This document shows positions 1 through 8,416 of a DNA stretch of 48,277 nucleotides, in pieces (position 1 is the stretch's first letter; every line of letters starts with the position of its first letter). A model generated the notes under the pieces. It saw only the letters and a program-made list of their open reading frames with translations. It was not told where the DNA came from and did no database searches. Where the stretch lies: assembly GCA_937958005.1 (NCBI GenBank), contig CALGOB010000131.1, positions 1 through 48,277 of the forward strand. The letters are read 5' to 3'. The DNA comes from an uncultured Cyclobacteriaceae bacterium. Lineage in GTDB: Bacteria; Bacteroidota; Bacteroidia; Cytophagales; Cyclobacteriaceae. Position numbers and translations under genes: made by a program.

Positions 1-345
1 GCACACTTTCCTTTCGGAGAAATGCACCACAAAGTGGTTTGAAGGGTTTGTCTGTCACCCCCTTCGATGGACCTACCATCATCATGTTAACAGCATGTAC
101 TTAACTCCTTTAAGTACTTCAAGGCACACTTACTGGCATCCGACTAAATTTAGAATTTAAGAAAAGTCTAGCTTTAAATCGATGTAACAAAGATTATTTC
201 TCAAGTTCAAAAAACACCCCCTATCTTAAAATGGTTTTCCTGAATAGGTAGCTTTCTGTGGCGACAGTCCGATTCATTTTTTGTCGCTTCGGCGATCAGA
301 TTGATCAAAAAAGAACCGCATGACGGCGTACCGTGCCAACCCACC
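1..345. other. Hairpin-rich non-coding left edge
   Basis: No convincing gene is seen here; the open frames are short and unrecognised. The stretch is unusually rich in consecutive small inverted repeats: ACCAC/GTGGT near 29-41, GAAGGG/CCCTTC at about 41-65, GATGG/CCATC at about 66-80, GTACTTAA/TTAAGTAC at 97-117, TCGC-TTCG-GCGA at 284-295 (its left arm can also pair with GCGACA at 261-266), and ACGG-CGTA-CCGT at 323-334. This could be a structured RNA or the end of a mobile element cut by the window edge. No known RNA family was recognised and the strand is unknown. Confidence 0.35.
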
Positions 346-388
346 TAAACGCATAAAAATGAATATCTTTTTTCTCGGATATCAGTAA

Positions 389-490
389 TCAAGAATCACC
401 TTTTTTTATTACCAGATAAAGAAAATAAGCAAAACCACCCATGATTGTTCCTAAGATCAAGATCATACTTATAATTGCTCCTATGCTCAT
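389..490 (-). CDS. MetS-like small subunit of the NSS transporter (33 aa)
   Basis: This is a 33-residue, single-membrane-helix peptide that starts MSIGAIISMILILGTIMGG and ends with a basic tail (VIKKGDS). Its ATG overlaps the TGA of the upstream NSS transporter in an ATGA arrangement (487-490), so the two should be translationally coupled. Known background: in Corynebacterium the NSS methionine/alanine importer MetP needs the short one-helix protein MetS, and comparable short proteins follow NSS genes in many bacteria. The size, hydrophobic helix, position and overlap all fit that pattern. Inference: it is an accessory subunit of the 487-1983 transporter. It is too short for usual gene-calling cut-offs. 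The substrate is not known. Confidence 0.75.
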   Translation of the reverse strand: MSIGAIISMILILGTIMGGFAYFLYLVIKKGDS

Positions 491-1983
491 ATCTTCTTCA
501 CTAGTTTATTGTTAATTACTTTATTTAAAACTATGCCTGCAACCAAGACAATGATCCATTGTGTAACTACAGATGCATTACTATAAGTATCTATCAAATT
601 CCAGTTTCCTTTTTCATCAAACCAAGGATTAGAAGAATATCCTTGTGACAGCCACCAGTAAATTAGAAATGCCGCTACAAAGAGGTTTCCGGTAACAGTT
701 ACCTTAAAATAAAGGTTATTTACTTTAAAATCTGAATCGGTATCTATAAACTCATCTTTAAACTGACCTGCTCCATATTTCACTACTGCAAACATGATAA
801 AAATACCGCTTAGTATGAGCCCTACTCCCCAAACCCAATCTTGATTAGAGAAGAAGTCTAGGCTATAAGCAGAAGGGAATCCTAGCAAAACAAAAATTAC
901 TAAAGCAATGTAAATTACTTTTTTCCTTTCTATACCGAAAATAGTCACATTCCCAATCAGTAATTCTATCATTGGCAGCAATGAACTGAATGCGGCAAAA
1001 AACAGTGCTAAAAAGAAAAGGATAGCCAAATAGGCACCTCCTGGAACTGTTGCAAATAGTTTAGGGATTACAGTAAAGGTAAGTGCATAATTTCCTGATT
1101 GAAGAAAAGAAATAGCTTCCTGTTCACTAGCCGCCAAAGCAAATACAGCTGGTAATATAGCCATCCCTGCAATTAGAGAGGCAGTGTTATTACCAAAAAC
1201 GCTAACGAAGGTATTTAAGGTTACATCTTCATCTGATCGAGTATAGGATGATAAAGTCATTAATAAGCCCCAGCCTGCACCAGTTGACCAAGCACTTTGT
1301 GAAAGCGCCTCTATCCAAACTGTAGGATTTTTAAACAATTTTAAATCAAAAGTAAACATATATTCTAGTCCCTTACTTCCATTTGGCATGCTCAAGGAAA
1401 TGACTACAATGATGAGCAACAACACAAAAAGGCTCGGAATTAGTATTTTATTCGCTTTTTCAAGTCCTTTCTGAACCCCAAATGATAGTAGGGCAACTCC
1501 TCCAAAAACAATCAAAATATAAAGCAGTACAGTAATCAAATTTTGATTTGAAATACTTGTCCATTGATCATTCAGGTAAGATGGGTTCTCAACTAGTACT
1601 TCTGTTATTGTTTGCTCACTAAAGAGGTCATTAATAGACAGTCCCAGGTATTGAAGCGCCCAGGCCGTCACTACTGAATAGTAAAAGGCAATTCCCAAAG
1701 TACAAACAGTGATAAAGAAGCCCATCCAAGTGTACTTCTCTCCTGCCAGTTCTTTAAAGGAGCCTATCACTCCTGCTTTAAATTTCTTACCAATGGAGAA
1801 CTCTGCTAATAACAGTGGAATAGACCAGATAAAAAGAAAGAAGATCCAAAGTAAAATAAATGTCCCCCCATATTGACCTGCCAACCTGGGAAACCTCCAT
1901 AAATTACCAGCACCTATGGCCATCCCAAGTGCTGCCAGTATAATTCCCCAACGATTACTGAATTCTTCTTTTTTCTGAGTCAT
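487..1983 (-). CDS. Sodium-dependent transporter, NSS/SNF family
   Basis: This is an inner-membrane Na+-coupled symporter of the neurotransmitter:sodium symporter family (LeuT fold), about 498 residues. The TM1 signature is clear near the N terminus: GMAIGAGNLWRFPRLAGQYG, including the unwound Gly-rich stretch that binds Na+ and substrate. About eleven to twelve hydrophobic segments follow. An open frame extends 23 codons further upstream, but its extra residues (rich in F, H, S) do not look like this family. The ATG at 1983, giving MTQKKEEFSNRWGIIL, places the start just before TM1 as usual. Bacterial relatives carry amino acids such as leucine, tyrosine, tryptophan, methionine or alanine. 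The MetS-like peptide overlapping its stop suggests a methionine/alanine-type importer, but the substrate cannot be fixed from sequence. Confidence 0.93.
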   Translation of the reverse strand: MTQKKEEFSNRWGIILAALGMAIGAGNLWRFPRLAGQYGGTFILLWIFFLFIWSIPLLLAEFSIGKKFKAGVIGSFKELAGEKYTWMGFFITVCTLGIAFYYSVVTAWALQYLGLSINDLFSEQTITEVLVENPSYLNDQWTSISNQNLITVLLYILIVFGGVALLSFGVQKGLEKANKILIPSLFVLLLIIVVISLSMPNGSKGLEYMFTFDLKLFKNPTVWIEALSQSAWSTGAGWGLLMTLSSYTRSDEDVTLNTFVSVFGNNTASLIAGMAILPAVFALAASEQEAISFLQSGNYALTFTVIPKLFATVPGGAYLAILFFLALFFAAFSSLLPMIELLIGNVTIFGIERKKVIYIALVIFVLLGFPSAYSLDFFSNQDWVWGVGLILSGIFIMFAVVKYGAGQFKDEFIDTDSDFKVNNLYFKVTVTGNLFVAAFLIYWWLSQGYSSNPWFDEKGNWNLIDTYSNASVVTQWIIVLVAGIVLNKVINNKLVKKI

Positions 1984-2222
1984 TTTTCTAAAGCTATTCG
2001 AGTGCAAATAATGGATTCTGCTAAAAAACGAATAATCCTCCCATAAAAGCACCTTACAAAAAGCAATATATACTATATTCTAATTGTTTTGCAAGTCTTT
2101 TTACAAGACTAGAAAGGATTCTTTAACTAGAAAAAACAAAGAATGTGTAATCAGGGTTAATCAATTGAACAGCTAATTGTAGATAGCTTGAAATTTACCT
2201 GACTACACAAATACAGGTCATC

Positions 2223-3002
2223 TTATAAAGAAACTGGTGTAGATTTTATATCATCAATAATAACGTTTCTACTTTTACCGCTTGGTCTATGTTTTCTAAT
2301 GACTAAAATACCAACGGTATAAGCTCCACAATTATCTGTAAACTTGTCATCAAAGCTTAAAATATGCGCTGCACCTGATTCTTCAGCGATACCAGACATT
2401 CTACATCCTTTTTCTGGGCAGGGGAAAAAAGCATTTTTCTCTTTGGTTTTTTTAGAATAATACTCTTCCCTCCTTCCCTTATTCTTAGTATCACCAGTCA
2501 AATGATAACTGTCAGTTGCGTAAATAGCACCTTTGGATTTAGGCATACAAACAATTAAGCCTCCTTCATTTTTGGCATAGTCATCTGAGCCAGGGTCACA
2601 GCCATAGGCATCTCTACGTGAATGCTTTATTTTTCCATCATCAATTGCTTCTCCAATAGAACTCAATGCCTTATTCCAAGCTTTAGTAAAAGGCAAGGCT
2701 GCTCCATCGGTCGCATAAACTAATGCTTTTGTACCAATAGCATTGGCTATGCCCACTACAGCTTTTACTAATTTCATGCTAGACATTCTAAAGGAGGCTA
2801 TACCGGATGCATCATAAATAATAATCTCGTCTCCTTTCTTTACATTATCAATGATGATTCCATTGTCATCAGTAGAAGATATACTGGCAAATAATTTGAA
2901 TGCTTCAATATCCTTGATCATTTTACCCTCAGAATCTTTCATATCAAGAGGGAGTGTTAAACTAGGCACTACCAAGTTGTTTTGAGTTTCAGTATTACTC
3001 AT
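2223..3002 (-). CDS. Protein of unknown function (259 aa)
   Basis: Unrecognised. A soluble protein of 259 residues with no signal peptide or membrane segment. The N-terminal half has alternating hydrophobic/acidic segments (GDEIIIYDASGIASFRM) and an Ala-rich stretch (KLVKAVVGIANAIGTKALVYATDGAAL) that could be alpha/beta folded. The C-terminal half is Cys-rich: YGCDPGSDD, IVCMPKSKG, FFPCPEKGCRMSG and FTDNCGAY. The CPEKGC spacing could be a metal site or redox pair. The gene stands alone: a 239-bp gap separates it from the NSS gene and a MITE lies 220 bp upstream of its start. The ATG at 3002 is the first in frame. No function is proposed. Confidence 0.7.
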   Translation of the reverse strand: MSNTETQNNLVVPSLTLPLDMKDSEGKMIKDIEAFKLFASISSTDDNGIIIDNVKKGDEIIIYDASGIASFRMSSMKLVKAVVGIANAIGTKALVYATDGAALPFTKAWNKALSSIGEAIDDGKIKHSRRDAYGCDPGSDDYAKNEGGLIVCMPKSKGAIYATDSYHLTGDTKNKGRREEYYSKKTKEKNAFFPCPEKGCRMSGIAEESGAAHILSFDDKFTDNCGAYTVGILVIRKHRPSGKSRNVIIDDIKSTPVSL

Positions 3003-3221
3003 ATTAGTTCATTTAGTTTTATCTTACCTATCTTTTCAGGGATTCGGTTTGCCCTATTTAATGTGATTGCGCAACAAACATATAAACAAGACAAACCTAA
3101 GAAGGCGTTTACTGAGTTTAATACTCACTTTTCACGAAATGACCTACTACTACTTTATAGGTATATCACCAATAATGGTTTAGAAAATATAAGTTTAAAA
3201 CTACTAATGAATAATAATTAA

Positions 3222-3380
3222 GGGGACCTCTAAAAACTCGGTTTGAAACTTCACCAAGAGATTTTTTCCTGAGACAAGGCATCAAAAACGGAGTTTAGTG
3301 GATCTAAATGAGTATTTTGATAACGCAGTATCAGGGAAAAAGATTGGGTTAAAAGCAAAAGGGAGTTTTTAGAGGTCCCC
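3222..3380. mobile_element. MITE with 18-bp terminal repeats and TTAA duplication
   Basis: A 159-bp non-coding element. The first 18 bases, GGGGACCTCTAAAAACTC, are an exact inverted match of the last 18 (3363-3380). The sequence TTAA flanks both sides (3218-3221 and 3381-3384) as a target-site duplication. The internal sequence is also an imperfect palindrome (for example GATAACGCAGTATCAGGG on the right against a diverged CCTGAGACAAGGCATC on the left), so the whole element could fold into one long hairpin. There is no transposase, so it would move in trans. The parent insertion sequence is not in this window. Confidence 0.8.
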
Positions 3381-3421
3381 TTAAGAGAGTTAGAGAAGAC
3401 AAAACCTGACAAATGAGGAAA

Positions 3422-3459
3422 GGTTGTAGGGGGTTCTACAAGATGTCAACCTCCCCCTA
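3422..3459. terminator. Stem-loop 3' of the FtsX-like permease
   Basis: TAGGGGG (3427-3433) can pair with CCCCCTA (3453-3459), and a competing TGTAG/CTACA hairpin lies inside. It sits just beyond the 3' end of the minus-strand permease. There is no T-run, so a terminator or 3'-end stabiliser role is only a guess. Confidence 0.25.
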
Positions 3460-3507
3460 TAAATTGAGTACTAATTGCTAAAAACCCCTACTTGTTAGCG
3501 GTTATCA

Positions 3508-5943
3508 TCATTCATCCTTTAAAGAAATAGAGGGGTTAATAATTGCCGTGAAATAGGTCTTATAACCAACTGTAAATAGAGCGACTATTAAGCTTGCTAT
3601 AAGTGAAACAACAAAATATGTTACTCCTAAGGAAATGCTATATTCAAAACTTGATAACCATGAATCTAAAAAATAATAAGATAAAGGTGCAGCAATTATA
3701 AACGCAACAATTAATAATAAAATCAACTCCTTGGAAAAAATATTGATAATACTCCAAACACTTGCACCCAATACTTTTCGAACACCTATTTCTTTTACTC
3801 TTTGAGTAGCTATGAAAGAAATAAGCCCATACAAACCTAAACAGCCAATAAAGATAGCAATAGCGGCAAATAATTGAAATAATGAAGAAATTCGTTTTTC
3901 ATCTTCATAAGCCTCTGCCAGCTGGTCATTTAAAAAAGTATAATCTACCAAGTACTCTGGAAAAACTAACTCCCAAGACTTCTCAAAATGGGCAATCGCA
4001 CTTTTCATATCTGTAAAACCATTATCTCCTGTGTTTAATTTAAAAGATACTTCAAAGAAAAACTCAGGATCATGTACAAGAAATACATAATCTATTTTTT
4101 CGTGCAAAGAGTTAGAATGAAAATTTTCAATTACCCCAATAATCTTTTTGGGTGTCCTAAAACCAGAAGTCATGACAAGCCCTAAAGCATCTTCTGGGTG
4201 ATCTAAACCCAATAAATCAAATACTTTTCTGTTGATAATACCATAATTCATCGTATCTGTTGGTAGAAATTTTCTTCCTGCTAACAACTCAAGTTCAAAA
4301 AAATCAATGTAACGGTGATCCACTGCTTTAAAATTAGCAATAAAATCGTCTTTGCTTCCAGTTCTTGCATTGTTAAAATTAGAAAACGAATCACTATTTC
4401 CTTTTGGTGGCGCCAAAGAGTAAGTAACATCCTTGATCAAGGAAGATTCTAATAATTTATTCCTAAATAATTTTATTTTTTCAGGTTTGCTATCTGGTAA
4501 AATACTTGTTACTACAGCATCTCTAGTAAAGCCAAGGTCTTTTGAACTAAAGTAGTCCATCTGTGCTCCCACCACCAAAGTGGCAATGATCAAAATCTGA
4601 GAAATAGAAAATTGTAATATAACTAAAGTCCTCCTGATAGAAATACCTCCAGAATGTTTCATCCCTGAAATTTTGCTTTTCAAAGCAGTAATTGCATTCA
4701 ATCTAGAAAGTAGAAAAGAAGGATAAAAACCTGATAAGAGAGAAACAAAAATAATAAGTCCTATTAAGAATAGCATCAGCTCCGGTTGTCCAAACAAATC
4801 GATAGATAGTTTATAACCAAATACATCTTCAAGATTTCTCAGTAGTAATTCACCTATTGCCAAGGCTATTACAACAGAAATAAGTGTGATCAGGAACGTT
4901 TCACTCATAAATTGGGCAATCAACTGTTCTTTACTTACGCCTATTGCTTTCCTAATCCCTATTTCTTTGGATCTTTTCACAGCTTGAGCAGTTGCCAAAT
5001 TGATAAAGTTAATACAGGCTGTAATCACTAAAAACAAGCCTATCACGGCTAATGCCATTAAAATAGATTTACTGATGGTTCGGTCATTGTATGTATCAAA
5101 CTTTTTATCAAAATGAAGTTCTTTTAAAGGCTGGAGGTAAAAATCAATCTCAGCGGCCTCTTTTTTTCCTTCATATTTCACTTCAAGTTCTTCCAATTTA
5201 TCATTAACCAATGTTACTTGCGAAGGATCTTTAAGAATCAAATAATTATTGGTACTACTGGAGGTACTATTCCAACTTGTTCCATCTCCATAATATAGGT
5301 TACTTTGTTTTTGGGTATCATAAGACATCATGATTGAAAATGGAATATCTGTATTAGTTGGGGCATCTTTCATAATAGCCCCTATTGTTAAATCTGCTTG
5401 ATTTCCAAGGTTAAATTGCTTACCAATCACCTGTGAATAAGCCAAATCACCAAAAAGTAGTTTAGCAATTTTCTCACTAACAATTGCCATATTTGGTTCT
5501 TTTAATATACTTTTTCCATTCCCTTGAATAACTTGAAAATCAAATACATCCAAAACCTCTGGATCAGTATAAGCAATCCCTTTATCTATATTGAATTTTG
5601 AAAGGTTTCCATTCTCATCTCGGACGTTAACTTGGTCTCCCGAAACGTAATGTGTTCTTGCAATGACAGCTACTTCAGGAATATCTTCCCTAATCGCCAC
5701 ACCCAGTGGATGAGGGACCCCCATTCCATATTTTATCCCATCTGGATAAATATCAGCTTGAACCACGCGATAGATCTGATCATAGTTACTTTGAAACTTA
5801 TCATAGCTCAACTCATAAGTAACTACTTTAAAGATGACTAAAGCACACCCTATTCCTAATGCCAGCCCAAATACATTGAGTAAGGCATATACTTTATTTC
5901 TTTTTAGATTTCTAAAAGTCGTGATAAAAAAGTTCTTAAGCAT
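3508..5943 (-). CDS. FtsX-like ABC transporter permease (MacB type)
   Basis: An 811-residue inner-membrane permease of the duplicated FtsX/MacB form typical of Bacteroidota. In order: TM1 (about 20-43, NVFGLALGIGCALVIFKVV); a periplasmic MacB_PCD domain (about 45-270); three TM helices of the first FtsX domain (about 285-420, with the family motif RSKEIGIRKAIGVSKEQLIAQF); a second TM/periplasmic unit (about 430-680); and a last FtsX domain (about 685-805, RVKEIGVRKVLGASVWSI). Length matches the family. These permeases pair with a separate ATPase to export small molecules or peptides, or to act as mechanotransmitters. No ATPase gene is adjacent, so the partner is elsewhere. A truncated paralogue lies directly upstream (5986-6358). 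The ATG at 5943 begins MLKNFFITTFRNLKRNK, the usual start. Confidence 0.92.
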   Translation of the reverse strand: MLKNFFITTFRNLKRNKVYALLNVFGLALGIGCALVIFKVVTYELSYDKFQSNYDQIYRVVQADIYPDGIKYGMGVPHPLGVAIREDIPEVAVIARTHYVSGDQVNVRDENGNLSKFNIDKGIAYTDPEVLDVFDFQVIQGNGKSILKEPNMAIVSEKIAKLLFGDLAYSQVIGKQFNLGNQADLTIGAIMKDAPTNTDIPFSIMMSYDTQKQSNLYYGDGTSWNSTSSSTNNYLILKDPSQVTLVNDKLEELEVKYEGKKEAAEIDFYLQPLKELHFDKKFDTYNDRTISKSILMALAVIGLFLVITACINFINLATAQAVKRSKEIGIRKAIGVSKEQLIAQFMSETFLITLISVVIALAIGELLLRNLEDVFGYKLSIDLFGQPELMLFLIGLIIFVSLLSGFYPSFLLSRLNAITALKSKISGMKHSGGISIRRTLVILQFSISQILIIATLVVGAQMDYFSSKDLGFTRDAVVTSILPDSKPEKIKLFRNKLLESSLIKDVTYSLAPPKGNSDSFSNFNNARTGSKDDFIANFKAVDHRYIDFFELELLAGRKFLPTDTMNYGIINRKVFDLLGLDHPEDALGLVMTSGFRTPKKIIGVIENFHSNSLHEKIDYVFLVHDPEFFFEVSFKLNTGDNGFTDMKSAIAHFEKSWELVFPEYLVDYTFLNDQLAEAYEDEKRISSLFQLFAAIAIFIGCLGLYGLISFIATQRVKEIGVRKVLGASVWSIINIFSKELILLLIVAFIIAAPLSYYFLDSWLSSFEYSISLGVTYFVVSLIASLIVALFTVGYKTYFTAIINPSISLKDE

Positions 5944-5985
5944 ATTTTTTTTATTCTAATTGATATAGTTTCGTATTTACTCATT

Positions 5986-6358
5986 TTATAATGCTATGAC
6001 AGGATTAGCAATAGCTGTACAATAAATTTTATAGCTAATTGCTAAAATTGAAATATCATGACTCACACCTTGGGCTGCAATAAAAAATTGTAACAGTAGA
6101 GAATAGCCGAAAAAAACTAGAAATTCTACTTTCATCTTCCTAGGCTAATTTTACTGGAAAAATGTCATTTCTTACCACGCTATGAGTATCCTCAGAATTA
6201 CCGTGGAGCCTATTAAAACTAAGTTCATAACTAATCACTTTAAATAGGGCCAATGCACAAACTATACCTGAGACTAGGCTCAAAAAACTGATCAAAGCGT
6301 AAGCTTTACTCCTATCTAAATTATTTCGAAATGCGATTAGCAGAAAATTTCCAAACAT
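5986..6358 (-). pseudogene. Internally deleted FtsX-like permease remnant
   Basis: The 72-residue frame at 6140-6358 (start MFGNFLLIAFRNNLDRSKAY) aligns with the first ~70 residues of the intact neighbour, including ALALFKVISYELSFNRLHGN against ALVIFKVVTYELSYDKFQSN, and then hits TAG. About 100 bases further on, in another frame, the minus strand encodes ISYKIYCTAIANPVIAL and a stop at 5986-5988. That matches the extreme C terminus of the neighbour (VGYKTYFTAIINPSISL). Only the two ends of an ~800-codon gene remain, so this is a tandem copy that lost about 700 codons. It is not expected to be functional, although the first 72 codons could still be translated into a one-helix peptide. Confidence 0.85.
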
Positions 6359-6699
6359 AGTTTATGCATTTAAAGTCTTTTGACATGGAACGAGATACCA
6401 AAAGCAATGCCAAACAGTTTAAGTATTTGATAATCAATAAATTAAATTATATTCGCTAGGTAACCTTTTATTATTTTTGTCCGTTCATGTTCAAAAACGT
6501 TCAAGTCTAATTACAAAATCAAGTGTTCTAATTTAGAATTCTGATTTGTTCAAAATCATTCTGATAACGCCCTAACTCATAAAAGAACCTGTAACAATTG
6601 TCTTCAATGGGCGTCTATAGACTAAAGTTTTTAATTCATGGCGCATAAGTCTAGCGCCTGTTTCGTAGAATCTCATTATTTTTGAAAAAAAAAGACAAA
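6359..6699. other. Intergenic region between divergent units
   Basis: About 340 bases between the start of the permease remnant and the PqiA-domain gene. It is AT-rich, no open frame of interest was seen, and no clear hairpin or repeat. It presumably holds promoters for both directions, but no sequence matched the Bacteroidota consensus well enough to call. Confidence 0.4.
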
Positions 6700-7194
6700 A
6701 TGAACAGAAACATCATTGCATTAATTCTCACGTTTATTTCGGTAAGTTTATTAATCCCGGGTCTTTTTACCCCCATTCTAAACATCAACTTAAGTACTCC
6801 TGAATTACCAGTAGTAGGTAAAATTGTGATTCTAGAAAGAACTCAAAACATTCTTGAAACAGCTGGAGAGTTGTACAAGCGCAATAATGAACTGCCTGCT
6901 ATTCTTATCATACTCTTTAGTGTTGCCATTCCATTTCTCAAAGCAATTATCATTATGCTAGTAACTGCTTTCAAGAATCTCCCACAACGGTACAAGTTAT
7001 ACCGTTTGGTCTATCAACTTGGTAAATGGTCTATGGCAGATGTTTTTGTGGTTGGTGTTTTTATTGCTTATCTATCTTCAGCATCTAACGAAAGCTTTGT
7101 GGCCGAACTCAAGCCAGGCTTCTATTACTTCACGGGATATTGTCTTGTCTCATTATTAGGTATTCAGTTTATGCAGGTAGAAAAACCTGAGTAA
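6700..7194 (+). CDS. Paraquat-inducible protein A (PqiA-domain) membrane protein
   Basis: An inner-membrane protein of 164 residues with about four TM helices. Family marks are the periplasmic loop after TM1 (GLFTPILNINLSTPEL, equivalent to the N-terminal P/I loop), LPAILIILFSVAIPFLKAI, and the signature GKWSMADVFVVGVFIAYLS, which matches the PqiA GKWSMVDVF motif. It contains a single PqiA unit, whereas E. coli PqiA has two. PqiA proteins work with MCE proteins in lipid trafficking between membranes, but no MCE gene is nearby. The frame opens at a TTG at 6682, but the ATG at 6700 (MNRNIIALIL) is preferred as the start because the upstream six codons are only a Lys run. It stands alone. Confidence 0.85.
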   Translation: MNRNIIALILTFISVSLLIPGLFTPILNINLSTPELPVVGKIVILERTQNILETAGELYKRNNELPAILIILFSVAIPFLKAIIIMLVTAFKNLPQRYKLYRLVYQLGKWSMADVFVVGVFIAYLSSASNESFVAELKPGFYYFTGYCLVSLLGIQFMQVEKPE

Positions 7195-7421
7195 TTCAAC
7201 CTTATTTACCCAACGGCTTTTAAAAGTGACTTTATACTCGGTTAAAAAACGTTTAAAAGATCTACTTGCTAATAGGCAAATGAAAATCACTTTGGAGCTA
7301 TCCTGAAAACTACCCCCATTACAAAGAATTGCATTTAACTATATTTTCACTTTGATAATTGCAGAATTTGCCCTACCAAGCTATACAACCCAATTTATCA
7401 TAATAGAATAAAAGCAGAGAG

Positions 7422-7610
7422 TACCCTAAATCCGCAAGTGTTTTGCCAAAATGAGCCAAAATCTTTAGATACAAGGTAAAATCATACATTCTTAGATAAA
7501 TCACTTTCACTCAATTGAGTGAATAGCAATTGTAATGAAATGTATTCATAAAACTCCTATTAGATGATTTGAACCTAAGCTTAAAAATGTTCTGCGGATT
7601 TAAGGGAGTA
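7422..7610. repeat. Possible small inverted-repeat element
   Basis: TACCCTAAATCCGCA at 7422-7436 is an imperfect inverted match of TGCGGATTTAAGGGAGTA at 7593-7610. Between them lies an exact 18-bp palindrome, TTCACTCAATTGAGTGAA, at 7506-7523. The element abuts the dispersed repeat that begins at 7611. It may be a degenerate MITE; no target duplication was seen. Apart from this and the repeat at 7611, the 522-bp gap 7195-7716 shows only a short shared sequence, ACGGCTTTTAAAAGT, near 7213, which recurs near 12864. Confidence 0.4.
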
Positions 7611-7722
7611 AATGAACCAACCCCGACCCAAGGGTACGGGGTATCTATGGGCAATAATTTAATGATCGACTCAAGAGTCGGGGTGCCCGGCCAGGGGAAT
7701 TAATATCCCTTAGGGATTAAAA
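7611..7722 (+). repeat. Dispersed ~105-bp repeat, copy 1
   Basis: The first of four full copies (others at 9167, 17371 and 32295). The shared ends are AATGAACCAACCC at the left and GATGCCCGACCAG / GGAATTAATATCCC / TTAGGGATTAAAAT at the right. The middle contains the hairpin CGACTC-AA-GAGTCG and a longer ACCCCGAC/GTCGGGGT pairing. All copies have the same orientation. This copy is almost identical to copy 2. The stop codon of the minus-strand gene 7717-8121 is made from the terminal GGATTAAAA of the repeat. Confidence 0.85.
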
Positions 7723-8121
7723 TTCAGGAGTAATTCCAAGCCCTTCAATGTTATAAATGGGCTTGAAAAAAGTAGGATACAAATAAATATCTTTTGAAGT
7801 CAAAATAATTTTGTTTTCAATATTTAACACGCCATTTTCTAATTCAATCACCCGTCCATAGTATCCATAAGGGAATGGTCTGATTAATTCTACCGCATAG
7901 ATCTTTTCCTCAGGAAAGTAAGGGTGAATATACAGTTCAAAAGGTTTATAGTTCGTATGGATTGGTCTAGTGATACAACTACGTAAATGTCCCGGTTTAT
8001 TACTGGTATAACTAGACCACCTACACCATTCTATATAAGATTTTTCTTCATTTTTTTTATACAAAAATGAACCTACACGTGGCTGATAACCCGCTTTCAA
8101 TAATGATCCGAAAGTTCTCAT
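7717..8121 (-). CDS. Hypothetical protein (134 aa), C terminus set by a repeat
   Basis: Unrecognised soluble protein of 134 residues, rich in Tyr, Pro and Ile, with no signal peptide or membrane helix. Segments such as KPFELYIHPYFPEEKIYAVELIRPFPYGYYGRV and NKIILTSKDIYLYPTFF suggest an all-beta fold. The ATG at 8121 (MRTFGSLLKAGYQ) is the first start; the next gene is divergent, 295 bp away. Its stop codon (7717-7719) lies inside dispersed repeat copy 1, so the present end may have been created by that insertion and a few C-terminal residues may have been lost or replaced. Coding status is fairly likely from length and amino-acid make-up. No function is proposed. Confidence 0.6.
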   Translation of the reverse strand: MRTFGSLLKAGYQPRVGSFLYKKNEEKSYIEWCRWSSYTSNKPGHLRSCITRPIHTNYKPFELYIHPYFPEEKIYAVELIRPFPYGYYGRVIELENGVLNIENKIILTSKDIYLYPTFFKPIYNIEGLGITPEF

Positions 8122-8416
8122 TTACTAATTTTATTATTTTTAAAGCTAAAATAGTTAGTTTTTATAAACTAAAAACAGAATCAGGAAACATATTTTAAAT
8201 ATTTTTTTTATCAAATGATAATTTTAAGGTTTGAGTTTTATCATTTGAATACAGTCCATCCGATTAACTGATAAGTAATACATCAATAGGATAATTCTAT
8301 TTCAAGCAACTTCCTAATGATCTATTGAAATAATTGAAGCCTAAAAAAATTAGGTTATCGCAGTTTTCATATTATTTTTAATTTTTAATATCAATAAAAC
8401 ACGTTTACAAAAAGGT

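Noticed and set aside
487-2052. Longer start of the NSS transporter at 2052
   Set aside because: The 23 extra residues do not resemble the family N terminus; the ATG at 1983 begins right before TM1.
2982-3221. 79-codon plus-strand frame
   Set aside because: It overlaps the start of the 259-residue gene on the other strand, and its stop codon is formed by the TTAA at the MITE boundary; no recognisable protein.
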